From NCBI RefSeq assembly GCF_000454545.1, contig NZ_CM002139.1, positions 1,477,070-1,541,069 on the forward strand: a stretch of DNA of 64,000 nt, given 5' to 3'. Source of the stretch: Xanthomonas cassavae CFBP 4642 (GTDB lineage Bacteria > Pseudomonadota > Gammaproteobacteria > Xanthomonadales > Xanthomonadaceae). Position numbers and translations under genes: made by a program. Below the pieces are notes generated by a model that was given only the letters and a program-made list of their open reading frames with translations, had not been told where the DNA came from and made no database searches. Every line of letters begins with the position of its first letter. Position 1 is the first letter of the stretch. Positions 1-9,854 of the stretch are shown here, in pieces.

Positions 1-90
1 TCACCGGCGAACAAACTGATCATCTGTAGCACCCTCCGCTAGCATCGCATTACGTCAATGATGACAGGATGCTGGGGTTTTTAGAGGTTC

Positions 91-600
91 CCTTCAACTG
101 ATCTGCGCCGATTTGCCGACATGCCGTTGAGCGGGCCGTTTGGTCTGATCTACGCGGTGAACGCGTTTGGCTACCTGCTTACTCAGTCCGAGCAGTTGCG
201 CTGCGTCGTCAATGCCGCGCAATGCCTGGCGCCCGATGGCATGCTGGTGATCCAGACAGCGGTGCCCGGTGCTGAAGTGTTCGACGGCAGCAGAAAGATA
301 AGCCAGGTGCTCGACATGCCGGAGACGCAGAGCGAGGGCGCCGCCGTCATGTTGGTGTGCTCGCAACCCGATCCGGTGAAACAGCGAATCGATCAGCGGG
401 TGGTCGTTCTGAGCGAGGACGGCACGCGCATCTTTTCCGAGCGTCGACGTTACGTTTGGCCGTCGGAACTCGACCTCATGGCGCAGATCGCCAGTTTGCG
501 ACTGCACGCGCGATGGGGAGGCTGGGGCCGCGAGCCGTATGACGCGCGCAGCCGTATCCAGATCTCGGTGTACGTGCTGGCGGATACCGTCATGGAGTGA
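91..600 (+). pseudogene. Class I SAM methyltransferase, 5'-truncated remnant
   Basis: The readable frame runs from about 91 to the TGA at 598-600, with an ATG at 121. The start reads RFADMPLSGPFGLIYAVNAF, which resembles the acidic motif II and motif post-I/III stretch of class I SAM-dependent methyltransferases (GDM...FDLIY...NSF.YL). The rest looks like the C-terminal half of that fold. The N-terminal SAM-binding motif I is absent, because in-frame stops at 40-42 and 88-90 interrupt anything upstream. I therefore read it as a decapitated gene, not a functional enzyme. It lies beside other gene remnants. An alternative is a short, independently translated protein from ATG 121, but I see no good ribosome binding site there. 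Confidence 0.5.
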
Positions 601-960
601 GTTAGCTACTTGGCGGTTTCAATCGCAGGCTGGCGAAAAGTGTAACGGACGCCTTGCGACGTCTGTTATGCCAAGGTTGGTGCACGTGCTACCGGCGCCG
701 CCGACATCAGTAGCAGTGCATCTAGTGAAAGAAGGACTGCTATTAAAGAGGGCTCATACGTGTTTGGGTGCATGCGCAGCATCTCGCTCAAAGAGATACC
801 GATAGCGCCGATGATGATGCTGCGTAATTCGTATGGGGTGGGTGGTTAGACCATATCAGGGGCTGCGATGCATACCAGCGCAGCGGGGCGTTTTGGGAAG
901 CGAATGTGAATTGGCGGCCGTGATATTGATTGTGCCGCCCGCGTTGTATGCGTCTGCCAA
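601..960. other. Intergenic, no recognisable gene
   Basis: This 360-base stretch separates the methyltransferase fragment from the type I restriction remnant. Short open frames exist on both strands, but none has a recognisable product or a convincing start signal. No tRNA, terminator hairpin or insertion-sequence end was seen. Confidence 0.5.
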
Positions 961-1797
961 TCAGCGGAACAAGTGCGCCTGGATCCCGACGAATGCATTG
1001 CGGATGTCAGCAACGCTGCCAAGCATTCGCTTGGCAGCGTTGACCCCGCCGTAGCGGATCCGCAGGACGTCGCCGATCCGGCTGCTGGCCAGCTCACCGG
1101 TACCGTTGCGCGCGTAGTTGCCCAGGACGTAGTCCAGGAACGAGCGCATCTCACTCTCGTGCCCGCTCAGGCCGGTGGACATGGCCGACTGCATCCGCTG
1201 CGTCCGCGACAGCGGCGCCAGGGTGAAGCGCACGTAGGCCAGCACATCGAAGATGTCGCTGTGCGGGGCATCGATCAGGCGCCGCATGTCGTCCAGGCGC
1301 TCGTTGTCGTAACCCAGGTCCGTGGAAAGGCCTCGCGCCGGTCCGGATCGCTCCAGATGGCGCGCAGTTGGTCCTCAGCGCTCACGCCAGTCGTTACCGT
1401 CGGGAAAGCCGCGCAGCCAGGGTTGCTCCGGCGTCGGGAACGGCAAGGCGATGTCGCCCTCGACGCCACTGTTCATGTCGATGCCACACCAGCCGATCCC
1501 GTTGGTGGTATATGCGAACCGCGCCTGCAGCCGCGCCGCATAGTCCTCGGCCTGGCGACGCCGGCGGTGTGGCCTAGTCCTGCACGCTTGGCCTCGATCA
1601 CCGCCAGTCTGCGACCGCGATAACTCAGCACGTAATCCGCCGACAGCGCGGTGCCGCGCTGGCCGCCGCCGAGGATGCGGCCAGGGCAAATCAGTTCGCG
1701 ATGGACCTGCGCGCCCTCCATTGCGCCCCAGCCGGCATCGCGCAGCACCGGGTCGATGCGGTTGGCGCGGGTGTCGGCCTCGGTTTCATGCCTCGCG
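961..1797 (-). pseudogene. hsdR: Type I restriction enzyme R subunit (HsdR), frameshifted and internally deleted
   Basis: Only the two ends of an HsdR protein remain. The N-terminal nuclease-domain part is visible at about 1797-1385: ETRANRIDP-like start, LSADYVLSYRGRRLAVIEAK (the D...ExK core of the endonuclease), then a frameshift near 1575 into QAEDYAARLQARFAYTTNG. At about 1380 the sequence jumps out of frame to EDQLRAIWSDPDRREAF, a C-terminal HsdR motif. After a second frameshift near 1320 it continues as RRLIDAPHSDIFDVLAYVRF and ends at the stop at 961. The whole helicase/translocase core, normally several hundred residues, is missing. It is a dead gene. Its N-terminus abuts the toxin-antitoxin pair on the same strand. 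Confidence 0.8.
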
Positions 1798-2085
1798 TGC
1801 ATAGCCGGTCTCGCGTTGCGCGCGGATCGCCAGGACAAATACGGTGTCCAGCGCCATTACGTACTGGTAGAGGGCAATGTATCCGCGGGCGCCTTGGCCA
1901 ATGACCAATTCACGCAGATCGTTATGCGTCAGGCGCCCGATCAGCGGATTGTTCGTGAGCACATCAGATGCGCTCACGATCTCGCCAAGACGCTCTTGGA
2001 TGTGCGCCGCCTCGTTCTGTTCCAGGTGGCCGATGATACGCCGCAGGTCCTCGTTGAGAGAGGGTAGGAACTCGACGCGCGCCAT
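1786..2085 (-). CDS. RelE/ParE family toxin
   Basis: This 99-residue protein has the size and pattern of RelE/ParE toxins: start MARVEFLPSLNEDLRRIIGH, a middle NPLIGRLTHNDLRELVIG, then a YIALYQYV strand and a C-terminal FVLAIRAQRE. That is the usual helix-helix-strand order with the conserved basic C-terminal strand. By family knowledge such toxins cut mRNA on the ribosome (RelE) or poison gyrase (ParE); the sequence does not tell which. It follows the antitoxin gene with a one-base gap, so the two are almost certainly co-translated. The frame is intact although both flanks are eroded. Its last few codons overlap the start of the HsdR remnant. Confidence 0.8.
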   Translation of the reverse strand: MARVEFLPSLNEDLRRIIGHLEQNEAAHIQERLGEIVSASDVLTNNPLIGRLTHNDLRELVIGQGARGYIALYQYVMALDTVFVLAIRAQRETGYAREA

Positions 2086-2086
2086 G

Positions 2087-2371
2087 TTATTTCGCGAACT
2101 TGCGGGGGACGGGAAGTGGAGTGTCCGTGCCCTGAATGCGCCCCATCAGATAGCGACGCATCTCGTCCCAGGGGATGCTCTCGCCGGTATCGAGGAATTC
2201 GGCCCAACGGCGTTCGGCCTCTGCATGGAAGTCGGCGCGCCGTTCGGCCAACTCGGCCTTCTCTGCGATGGCTTCCAGGATGAAGTTGTGCGAGGTAGTG
2301 CCGGCCGCTTGCGCGGCCTTGGCGATGCGGGCCTTGAGCGCGTCCGGCAGGCGGATGGTGGTGGTGCTCAT
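2087..2371 (-). CDS. Ribbon-helix-helix (CopG-like) antitoxin
   Basis: This 94-residue protein opens with MSTTTIRLPDALKARIAKAA, the typical beta-strand and first helix of an RHH/CopG DNA-binding domain. A charged C-terminal tail follows (WAEFLDTGESIPWDEMRRYL), which would cover the toxin. I chose the ATG at 2371 because GGGAGG sits just upstream; an in-frame ATG at 2383 would add only four residues. The gene precedes the RelE/ParE toxin in the usual antitoxin-toxin order. A palindrome at 2402-2419, about 30 bases upstream, is a likely autoregulatory operator. The pair sits inside a decayed type I restriction locus, which suggests it was retained by addiction while its surroundings were lost. 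Confidence 0.8.
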   Translation of the reverse strand: MSTTTIRLPDALKARIAKAAQAAGTTSHNFILEAIAEKAELAERRADFHAEAERRWAEFLDTGESIPWDEMRRYLMGRIQGTDTPLPVPRKFAK

Positions 2372-2401
2372 GCTGCCTCCCAACGATGTGTCGCAGGCAC
2401 T

Positions 2402-2419
2402 GTAGCACAGTTGTGGTAC
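2402..2419. promoter_or_regulatory. Palindromic operator upstream of toxin-antitoxin pair
   Basis: The sequence GTAGCACAGTTGTGGTAC has the symmetric pattern GTA-N-CACA-NN-TGTG-N-TAC (14 of 18 positions symmetric). It lies about 30 bases upstream of the antitoxin ATG, where RHH antitoxins normally repress their own promoter. Assigning it as the operator is inference from position and symmetry. Confidence 0.55.
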
Positions 2420-2469
2420 GGGTGGCCGGACTAAGCAAGAACGTCAGGTCAGCTGGCCGGAAAAGGCCG

Positions 2470-2640
2470 CTCGTCCAGCCCAGTGCACTCCCCAACGTGC
2501 CGTTGCCTGCAGAGCCAGCCAGCACCTCCATGGCCTGCATAAATCGTTCGGCTTGGGTCTCCAGCGACATCGGGCAAGGGGAGCAGGTTCGGATCGGGCG
2601 GGCACTGTCGCAGCGAGCGGGCCGTCGGCATCCTCAGCTG
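2470..2640 (-). pseudogene. Possible type I methylase (HsdM) C-terminal remnant
   Basis: On the minus strand the frame from 2570 downwards reads MSLETQAERFMQAMEVLAGS followed by AGNGTLGSALGW. This closely resembles a short C-terminal module found in type I restriction-modification M subunits (SLE.QA..FM.AME.L.GSAGN..LR..LGW). The upstream frame (CPPDPNLLPLP) is shifted relative to it, and nothing of the catalytic methyltransferase domain is left. Together with the HsdR remnant it suggests an hsdM ... hsdR locus destroyed by deletion, with the toxin-antitoxin genes now between the pieces. The assignment rests on memory of the motif only. Confidence 0.4.
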
Positions 2641-2695
2641 ATGGGGCAGTGCCGGTGGCAGAACATTTCAGGCGCGCCTGGTCCACTGATCACAC

Positions 2696-2722
2696 AAAAA
2701 ACGGACGCCTTGCGGCGCCCGT
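2696..2722 (-). terminator. Rho-independent terminator of ahcY
   Basis: Read on the minus strand, GGGCGCC-gcaa-GGCGTCC forms a 7-bp stem (one G-U pair) followed by GTTTTTTG. It starts about 30 bases after the ahcY stop codon, the expected place for an intrinsic terminator. Confidence 0.8.
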
Positions 2723-2754
2723 TCTTGTCTGCATGGCGATGTTTTGCCAAAGAC

Positions 2755-4197
<1,443 letters not shown>

Positions 4198-4233
4198 GCG
4201 ATAGCTCCGGTAGCAGGCGTTGTCTGCAGTTCC

Positions 4234-4338
4234 GGGCGCCGTTGAACGGTGAATGCTGGTCGAGCCTGGCCGTATGCCCCGCACCTGGTGGTGCAGATGG
4301 CGGATCAGTCCGCCTTACCGGTCGCAGCGCCCCTCGAC
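4234..4338 (-). ncRNA. SAH riboswitch in the ahcY leader
   Basis: The minus strand reads GUCGAG-GGGCGCUGCGACC ... GGCCAGGCUCGACC ... CAACGGCGCCC, matching the SAH riboswitch consensus (GAGG.GCGCUGCaACg ... GCCAGGCUCG ... AACGGCGC). Helix P1 pairs GUCGAG (4338-4333) with CUCGAC (4264-4259). The pseudoknot pairs GGGCGC (just after P1) with GCGCCC (4239-4234). A further hairpin, GGCGGA-cuga-UCCGCC, lies inside. The element ends about 36 bases before the ahcY start. In this class SAH binding turns expression on, so SAH accumulation would induce its own hydrolase. The class assignment is from consensus recognition and checked base pairing. Confidence 0.9.
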
Positions 4339-4348
4339 AAGAGCGCCG

Positions 4349-4354
4349 ATTATA
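4349..4354 (-). promoter_or_regulatory. -10 box of the ahcY promoter
   Basis: On the minus strand this is a perfect TATAAT (context GCCGATATAATCGGC). Transcription from it would start around 4341, immediately before the first base of riboswitch helix P1, which supports both calls. No strong -35 box is seen. The -10 box is embedded in the inverted repeat GCCGAT-AT-AATCGGC-like sequence. Confidence 0.7.
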
Positions 4355-4515
4355 TCGGCAGCACCCTCCTCCGGCATGAATTGGCCTGCTTGATTGGCAT
4401 GTCCTTCAACCAACGGCAGGAGAGCGGGCAGCGGGCGGCTGCTATGGTCCGGGCTCGATCCAGAACAGGGAAGCGGCAATGCAGGCGAAACGCAACGCGC
4501 ATCACAGATGGCAGC

Positions 4516-5171
4516 ACGGAACTGGATCCCCAAACCTTCGCCAGCAGCCGGTGTTCCTTCGCCGGCAAGCTGTGGTTGCAATGGATCAGAGGCGGTAGCG
4601 AGCGGCAGATTGCCGGGCTGCCTGCTCCGTTGTCGCTGGTGAAAGGCCTGCGCACCGGCAACGATGCGGTGCCGACCGGTGTGTGCGACATCACCTGGCG
4701 GCACGATGCGCCGGCCACGCTGGTCTGGGTTGAAGCGCAGGATGGTGGCGACCCGGCGCGTGAGAGCAAGATCCGCCGCGCCTGTTCAAGGCCGGCATCG
4801 CGCGCAGCGGCGCCTACAATCGCACGCTGACGCCGTTCGGTTTCCAGGCCGAAGAACGCAACTACTGGCAGGCACAGTCGGTCTACCAGGCGATGTCGCC
4901 ATTCAACCATGCCGACAAGATCAAGGTCCCGCTGCTGCTGATCCACGGCCAGGACGACAACAACACCGGCACCTTCCCGATCCAGAGCGAACGCATGTTC
5001 GCTGCGATCAAGGGGCTGGGTGGCACCGCGCGGCTGGTACTGCTGCCCAACGAATCGCAGGCCTGCCGTGCGCGGCAATCGATCCTGCAGATGCTGGCCG
5101 AGAGCGAGCAATGGTTGAAGACGCATGTCGGCGATCCCGCTGCACAGGCTGCAGCGCCATCCAAGCGATGA
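4516..5171 (+). pseudogene. S9 family (prolyl oligopeptidase-like) peptidase, internally deleted
   Basis: The first part (to about 4780) reads like the propeller region of S9 glutamyl/acylaminoacyl peptidases: VCDITWRHDAPATLVWVEAQ then DGGDPARESKIR. At about 4783 it switches frame to FKAGIARSGAYNRTLTPFGF and QAEERNYWQAQSVYQAMSPF, the part of the hydrolase domain just after the nucleophile, then KVPLLLIHGQDDNNTGTFPI with the acid residue. The stretch that would carry the nucleophilic elbow (GHSYGAF type) is deleted, and the position of the catalytic histidine (usually NESHGYRAR) reads NESQACRAR. Two of three catalytic residues are therefore gone. The 3' end, stop at 5169-5171, is intact. This is a clear pseudogene. 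Confidence 0.8.
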
Positions 5172-5223
5172 GCGTCGTCGCACGCAATGGTGTGGGAAAG
5201 CGTGTCGGATCAGCGCGTCGCAG

Positions 5224-5289
5224 GTAGGAGCGCCCCCGGGCGCGATGGAGCTTTGCCGGTAACCTTGGCGCGCCCGGGCGCGCTCCTAC
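5224..5289. repeat. REP-like palindrome (GTAGGAGCGC type)
   Basis: GTAGGAGCGCCCCCGGGCGCG is followed after a short spacer by GCGCGCCCGGGCGCGCTCCTAC in inverted orientation. A longer relative occupies 28681-28778. Intergenic inverted pairs with the GTAGGAGC end are frequent in Xanthomonas genomes. It lies between the peptidase remnant and ppc. Confidence 0.75.
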
Positions 5290-5452
5290 GCATTGATGCT
5301 GGCGTCGGGCGACGGATTTCAGTGGCGGATACGAGCGCGAGTGGGACTGGCGCAGGATGGTTCGCTCTGAAACCGTCTTGCGCAACGAAACCCTCTAATC
5401 CTTTTGGGTTAGTCTTCGACGACTTTGCGCTTGAAGAGGGTGTGCGTTTCCG

Positions 5453-8167
5453 ATGAACGAGTACCGCAGCAGTCTTGTGTTCGCTACTCCCGATCTGCCC
5501 TTGCGCGACGATGTTCGCCGGCTTGGTGCGCTGGTCGGCGACTTGCTCGCCGAGCAGGTGTCTGCGGAATTCCTCGACGAAATCGAACGCGTCCGTACCA
5601 CCGCCATTTCGCGTCGCGAGAGCGATGCGCCGCCTTCCACGCTGAGCGAACAACTCACCGGGCGCGCGCCGCGCGATGCCGAGGCGCTGGTGCGCGCCTT
5701 CAGCACCTATTTCCAGGTGGTCAACATCGCCGAGCGCGTGCACCGCATCCGCCGCCGGCGCGATTACCAGCGCAGCGGTACCGATACGCCGCAGCCCGAC
5801 GGCCTGCACGATGCCTTGCGCCGGCTCAAGGCGCAGGGCGTGACCCTGGACGAACTCAGCGACTGGCTGCCGCGCATCGACGTGGAGCCGGTGTTCACCG
5901 CGCATCCCACCGAGGCGGTGCGCCGCGCGCTGCTGGAAAAAGAGCAGTTGATGGTCGCCAGCCTGGTCGACAACCTGGACGGCATGCGCACGCCCAACGA
6001 GCGCGCCAGCGATGCGGCACGCTTCCGCATGGCCTTGACCGCCTCCTGGCAGACCGCCGATTCCTCGCCGGTGCGGCCCACCGTGGACGACGAGCGCGAG
6101 CACGTGGGCTTCTATCTCACCCAGGTGCTCTATCGCGTCATCCCGGTGATGTACGAAACCCTGGAACACGCCATCGAAGAAGCCTACGGCAGCGTGCCGC
6201 CGCTGCCGCGCCTGCTGCGCTTCGGCACCTGGGTGGGCGGAGACATGGACGGCAATCCCAATGTGGATGCCGCCACCATCGCCGGCACACTGGATGCGCA
6301 GCGCCGCGCAGTGCTGGACCGTTACCAGAAGGAACTCTGGCAACTGGCCAGTCTGCTCAGCCAGTCGACCACGCTGGTGCCGGTCAGCCCCGAGCTCGCT
6401 GTGCAGCTGGAACGCTACCGTGCGCTGCTGCCGGAGGCCGCCGCCCGTTCGCGCCCGCGCCACGGCGACATGCCGTACCGGCTGCTCAACGACCTGATGC
6501 GTGCACGCCTGCAGGCCACGCTGGACGATGCCGACGGCGCCTACGCCGCACCGTCCGAACTCGAACACGATCTGCAGCTGATCCTGGATAGCCTGCAGGC
6601 CAACAAGGGTCTGCATGCCGGCTGGTTTGCAGTGCGCCGGTTGTTGTGGCGCGTGCGCAGTTTCGGGTTTCATCTGGCGCGGCTGGATGTGCGCCAGGAA
6701 TCGAGCGTGCATGCCCGCGCGGTTGCCGATGCGCTGGGCCAGGGCGACTGGGAAGGCCAGGATGCGACACAGCGCGCCGCCGTGCTCGGCCCGTATGCTG
6801 CCGGCGAACAGGCGCTGCCGCGGGTGGACGAGGATGGCAATACGCGGCTGGACGCGGTGTTCGCCGCGCTCGCCGATGCCCGCACGCGCCACGGCGCCGA
6901 TGTGCTGGGCAGCTACATCATCTCGATGGCGCACAACCGCGCCGACGTGCTCACCGTCCTGGCGCTGGCGCGCCGCGGCGGGCTGGTCGACGCCGCCGGT
7001 GCGGTGCCGCTGGACATCGTGCCGCTGTTCGAAACCGTGGACGATCTGCGTGGCGGTACCGGCACCGTGCAGGACCTGCTGGCCGACCCGGTGTATCGCC
7101 AGCATCTGGCCGCGCGCGGCGACACTCAGATGGTGATGCTGGGCTATTCGGACAGCGGCAAGGATGGTGGCATTGCCGCCTCGCGCTGGGGCCTGCAACG
7201 CGCGCAGGTGGAGCTGCTGGAAGCCGCTGACGAGTTGGGCGTGCGGCTGACGTTTTTCCATGGTCGCGGCGGTTCGATCGCCCGCGGCGGCGGCAAGACC
7301 AGCCGCGCACTGGATGCGGCCCCGCGCGGCAGCGTGGATGGCCGCCTGCGCGTCACCGAGCAGGGCGAGGTGATCCACCGCAAGTACGGCATCCGTGCAT
7401 TGGCGCTGCGCTCGCTGGAACAGATGACCGGCGCGGTGCTGTTGTCCAGCCTGCGCCCGCGTGCGCCCGAGCCGCGCGAGGATCGCTGGCGCCCGGTGAT
7501 GGATCTGGTCGCCGAGCGCAGCACGGTCGCCTACCGCGCCTTTGTCGGTGCGCCGGACTTCATGCAGTACTTCCGCCTGGCCACGCCGATCGATGTGATC
7601 GAACGCATGACGCTGGGCTCGCGGCCCTCGCGCCGGCTGGGCCAGGATGCCGCGCTGTCGAACCTGCGCGCGATTCCGTGGGTGTTCGCGTGGAGCCAGG
7701 CGCGTGCGGTGATTCCGGGCTGGTATGGCGTGGGCAGCGGGCTGCAGGCCGCGGTGGATGCCGGGCACGAAGACAGCTTGCGCGAGATGGCGCAGGACTG
7801 GCCGTTCTTCCGCACCTTCCTGGACGATGTGGCGATGGTGCTGTCCAAGGGCGACCTCACCATTGCCGAGCTGTTCTCGCGGCTGTCGGGCGACCTGCAC
7901 GAGCGGTTTTTCCCGCAGATCCGCGACGAACTGGCACTGACCAAGGGCTGGGTCAAGGCGCTGCTGCAGCAACAGTCGCTGTTGCAGCACGACCCACGGC
8001 TGGCCTTGTCGATCCGCCTGCGCAACCCGTACATCGACCCGATCAGCGTGCTGCAGGTGGACCTGCTGCAGCGCTGGCGGGCCAGCGAGGGCGAAGACGA
8101 GGAATTGCTGCGCGCGCTGGTCGCCTGCGTCAACGGCGTCTCGCAAGGGGTGCAGAACACCGGATGA
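5453..8167 (+). CDS. ppc: Phosphoenolpyruvate carboxylase
   Basis: This 904-residue cytoplasmic enzyme carboxylates phosphoenolpyruvate to oxaloacetate, refilling the TCA cycle. The length matches bacterial PEPC. Visible signatures are [12 protein letters not shown] with the catalytic histidine near residue 151, [11 protein letters not shown] with the lysine near 570, and the glycine-rich [14 protein letters not shown] near 600. The protein ends [12 protein letters not shown], the conserved C-terminal NG.(A/S)GLRNTG-like tail (here QNTG), which contributes to the allosteric site. The ATG at 5453 is preceded by AGAGGG at a slightly long distance. The gene stands alone between a REP-like palindrome and the tetR promoter. 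The long antisense open frame opposite it is a by-product of GC-rich codon usage. Confidence 0.97.
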   Translation: MNEYRSSLVFATPDLPLRDDVRRLGALVGDLLAEQVSAEFLDEIERVRTTAISRRESDAPPSTLSEQLTGRAPRDAEALVRAFSTYFQVVNIAERVHRIRRRRDYQRSGTDTPQPDGLHDALRRLKAQGVTLDELSDWLPRIDVEPVFTAHPTEAVRRALLEKEQLMVASLVDNLDGMRTPNERASDAARFRMALTASWQTADSSPVRPTVDDEREHVGFYLTQVLYRVIPVMYETLEHAIEEAYGSVPPLPRLLRFGTWVGGDMDGNPNVDAATIAGTLDAQRRAVLDRYQKELWQLASLLSQSTTLVPVSPELAVQLERYRALLPEAAARSRPRHGDMPYRLLNDLMRARLQATLDDADGAYAAPSELEHDLQLILDSLQANKGLHAGWFAVRRLLWRVRSFGFHLARLDVRQESSVHARAVADALGQGDWEGQDATQRAAVLGPYAAGEQALPRVDEDGNTRLDAVFAALADARTRHGADVLGSYIISMAHNRADVLTVLALARRGGLVDAAGAVPLDIVPLFETVDDLRGGTGTVQDLLADPVYRQHLAARGDTQMVMLGYSDSGKDGGIAASRWGLQRAQVELLEAADELGVRLTFFHGRGGSIARGGGKTSRALDAAPRGSVDGRLRVTEQGEVIHRKYGIRALALRSLEQMTGAVLLSSLRPRAPEPREDRWRPVMDLVAERSTVAYRAFVGAPDFMQYFRLATPIDVIERMTLGSRPSRRLGQDAALSNLRAIPWVFAWSQARAVIPGWYGVGSGLQAAVDAGHEDSLREMAQDWPFFRTFLDDVAMVLSKGDLTIAELFSRLSGDLHERFFPQIRDELALTKGWVKALLQQQSLLQHDPRLALSIRLRNPYIDPISVLQVDLLQRWRASEGEDEELLRALVACVNGVSQGVQNTG

Positions 8168-8220
8168 TCCTACCGTTGGTCGGCACGGACGCAGAATCGG
8201 CAAGCGGGCGCTGGCATGAG

Positions 8221-8241
8221 CGGACAAATCTGTCCGATAAT
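8221..8241 (+). promoter_or_regulatory. TetR operator overlapping a promoter
   Basis: CGGACA-AATC-TGTCCG (8221-8236) is a perfect 6-bp inverted repeat, directly abutting GATAAT (8236-8241), a good -10 box. Transcription would begin at about 8248, the first base of the tetR start codon. A repressor bound here would block the promoter. The -35 region is poor. Confidence 0.6.
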
Positions 8242-8247
8242 ACCGGC

Positions 8248-8820
8248 ATGATGACCTCCCGCCCTGATGCCACGCTGCGCCGCCGGCAGATTCTCGATGC
8301 TGCCGACGAAGTGTTCAGCGAACACGGCGTCAATGCCCCGTTGGAGCTGGTGGTGGAGCGCGCCGGCCTGGGCCGCGCCACCTTGTACCGGAACTTCCCG
8401 GACCGGGTGGCGTTGATGACCGCTCTGATGGCGCGCGGGCTGGATGGCCTGGAGCGGCTGGCCGCCGACCTGGCCGGCCGTCCAGACGGGCTGGCCGTGC
8501 TGCTGCACGACGTGGCCGAGCACATCGCCCAGTCGGCGCCGCTGGTGGACTTCTGGCGCTCGATCGAACGCGCACACCCGGCGGTGGAAGCCGCCGACCG
8601 GCGCGTGGTGGCGATCTTCCTGCCGTTCGTTCACCGCGCCCGCGATGCCGGCCTGTGCCGGGCCGACGTCGACGACGAACAACTGCTGCTGGTGATCGAC
8701 ATGCTGGGCAGTTGCCTGCGCGGCAGCGATGAGTCCGAACGCAAGCGCCTCGCCCATCGCTCGGCCGATCTGCTGATGCATGCGCTGGGCATGCAGGTGC
8801 CCGAAGGCGGCACGCGATGA
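8248..8820 (+). CDS. TetR/AcrR family transcriptional regulator
   Basis: This 190-residue protein has an N-terminal TetR helix-turn-helix: RRRQILDAADEVFSEHGVNA, then LELVVERAGLGRATLYRNFP at about residues 30-50, the recognition helix and the YRNF hallmark. The C-terminal ligand domain is all-helical and not specific. Two adjacent ATGs (8248 and 8251) can start it. No ribosome binding site precedes them, and the predicted transcription start coincides with the first ATG, which suggests a leaderless message. The stop overlaps the next start (ATGA), so it heads an operon with the DUF4105 protein and the lipase. By inference it represses that operon through the 8221 palindrome. The ligand is unknown. 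Confidence 0.85.
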   Translation: MMTSRPDATLRRRQILDAADEVFSEHGVNAPLELVVERAGLGRATLYRNFPDRVALMTALMARGLDGLERLAADLAGRPDGLAVLLHDVAEHIAQSAPLVDFWRSIERAHPAVEAADRRVVAIFLPFVHRARDAGLCRADVDDEQLLLVIDMLGSCLRGSDESERKRLAHRSADLLMHALGMQVPEGGTR

Positions 8821-9854
8821 CACCGGCCACCCGTGCGGTCATCGGCCGCTGGGCATTGCGCGTGGCGCTGGTGCTGGCCGCGACCTGGGGCGCATTGGCG
8901 ATCTATTTCGCGCTCACCGGCAATGCGCTGGTGCGCATCGGCTGGGTGGCATCGTGGTGCGCGATGGCGTTGGCCGCAGTGTGGGGCTTGCGCCGTGGCC
9001 GCGAGAACTGGGCCCTGGTGGGTATCTTCGGTGCGGCGTTCGTGGTGCTCGCGGTGTCGTGGGGGCTCATGCAGCCCAGCCAGGACCGCGACTGGGCCGA
9101 CGATGTCGCCCAGCGTCTGCGCCCGGAGGTGCACGGCAACAGCGTGACCCTGCACAACGTGCGCAATTTCGACTGGCATAGCGAAACCAAGCACGTTCCG
9201 CGCTGGGAAACCCGCCAGTACGATCTGGATCGGCTGGTCAGCGCCGATCTGGCCTTGTCGTACTGGATGGGCCCGGCGATCGCGCACACGCTGGTGTCGT
9301 TCGGTTTCGACGACGGCTCGCACGTGGTGTTTTCGCTGGAAATCCGCAAGGAGCGCGGCGAGTCGTTCTCGGCCGTGGGCGGCTTCTTCCGCAGTTTCGA
9401 AGAGACCCTGGTGGCAGCCGACGAGCGCGACATCCTGCGCGTGCGCACCAACGTGCGCGGCGAGGACATGTACCTGTATCGCCTGGCGATTCCCAAGGCC
9501 GGCCTGCGCCGCATGTTCATGGGTTATGTCGGGCTGGCCCACGATCTGAATCGCAAGCCGGCGTTCTACAACACGCTGACCAGCAACTGCACCACGGTCG
9601 TGTTCGCCCTGGTACGCCAGCTGCGGCCCACCCTGCCGCTGGATCACCGCCTGCTGCTGTCCGGATATGCCGACCAATACGCCTACGATCACCAGGGCCT
9701 GATGCCCGGCTACGATTTCGCCACGCTGAAGCAGCGCGGCCATTTCACTGCGCGTGCGATCGCCGCCGATACTGCCGCGGATTTTTCCGGGCGCATCCGC
9801 GCCGGCATGCCGCAGGCACCCGCACCCGGTGCCTCGGCGAGCGCGGCGCAGTGA
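8817..9854 (+). CDS. DUF4105 domain membrane protein
   Basis: This 345-residue protein begins with three closely spaced hydrophobic segments (about residues 12-30, 38-56 and 65-85), followed by a large exported or periplasmic domain of the DUF4105 type. Recognisable features are the NVRNFDWHSE stretch, DLALSYWMGPAIAHTLVSFG, and the NTLTSNCTT motif near residue 255, a conserved cysteine region seen in this family. No enzymatic activity is established for the family as far as I know, although the NCTT region is sometimes compared with cysteine-dependent peptidases. Its start overlaps the tetR stop by four bases, and its stop overlaps the GTG of the downstream lipase, so the three genes are translationally coupled. 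An envelope role together with the lipase is inference. Confidence 0.8.
   Translation: MTPATRAVIGRWALRVALVLAATWGALAIYFALTGNALVRIGWVASWCAMALAAVWGLRRGRENWALVGIFGAAFVVLAVSWGLMQPSQDRDWADDVAQRLRPEVHGNSVTLHNVRNFDWHSETKHVPRWETRQYDLDRLVSADLALSYWMGPAIAHTLVSFGFDDGSHVVFSLEIRKERGESFSAVGGFFRSFEETLVAADERDILRVRTNVRGEDMYLYRLAIPKAGLRRMFMGYVGLAHDLNRKPAFYNTLTSNCTTVVFALVRQLRPTLPLDHRLLLSGYADQYAYDHQGLMPGYDFATLKQRGHFTARAIAADTAADFSGRIRAGMPQAPAPGASASAAQ

Noticed and set aside
5210..8227. Minus-strand 1005-codon open frame opposite ppc
   Set aside because: Longer than ppc itself, but the translation is His/Arg/Gln/Ala-rich with no motif. ppc carries all catalytic signatures, so the antisense frame is a codon-bias by-product.
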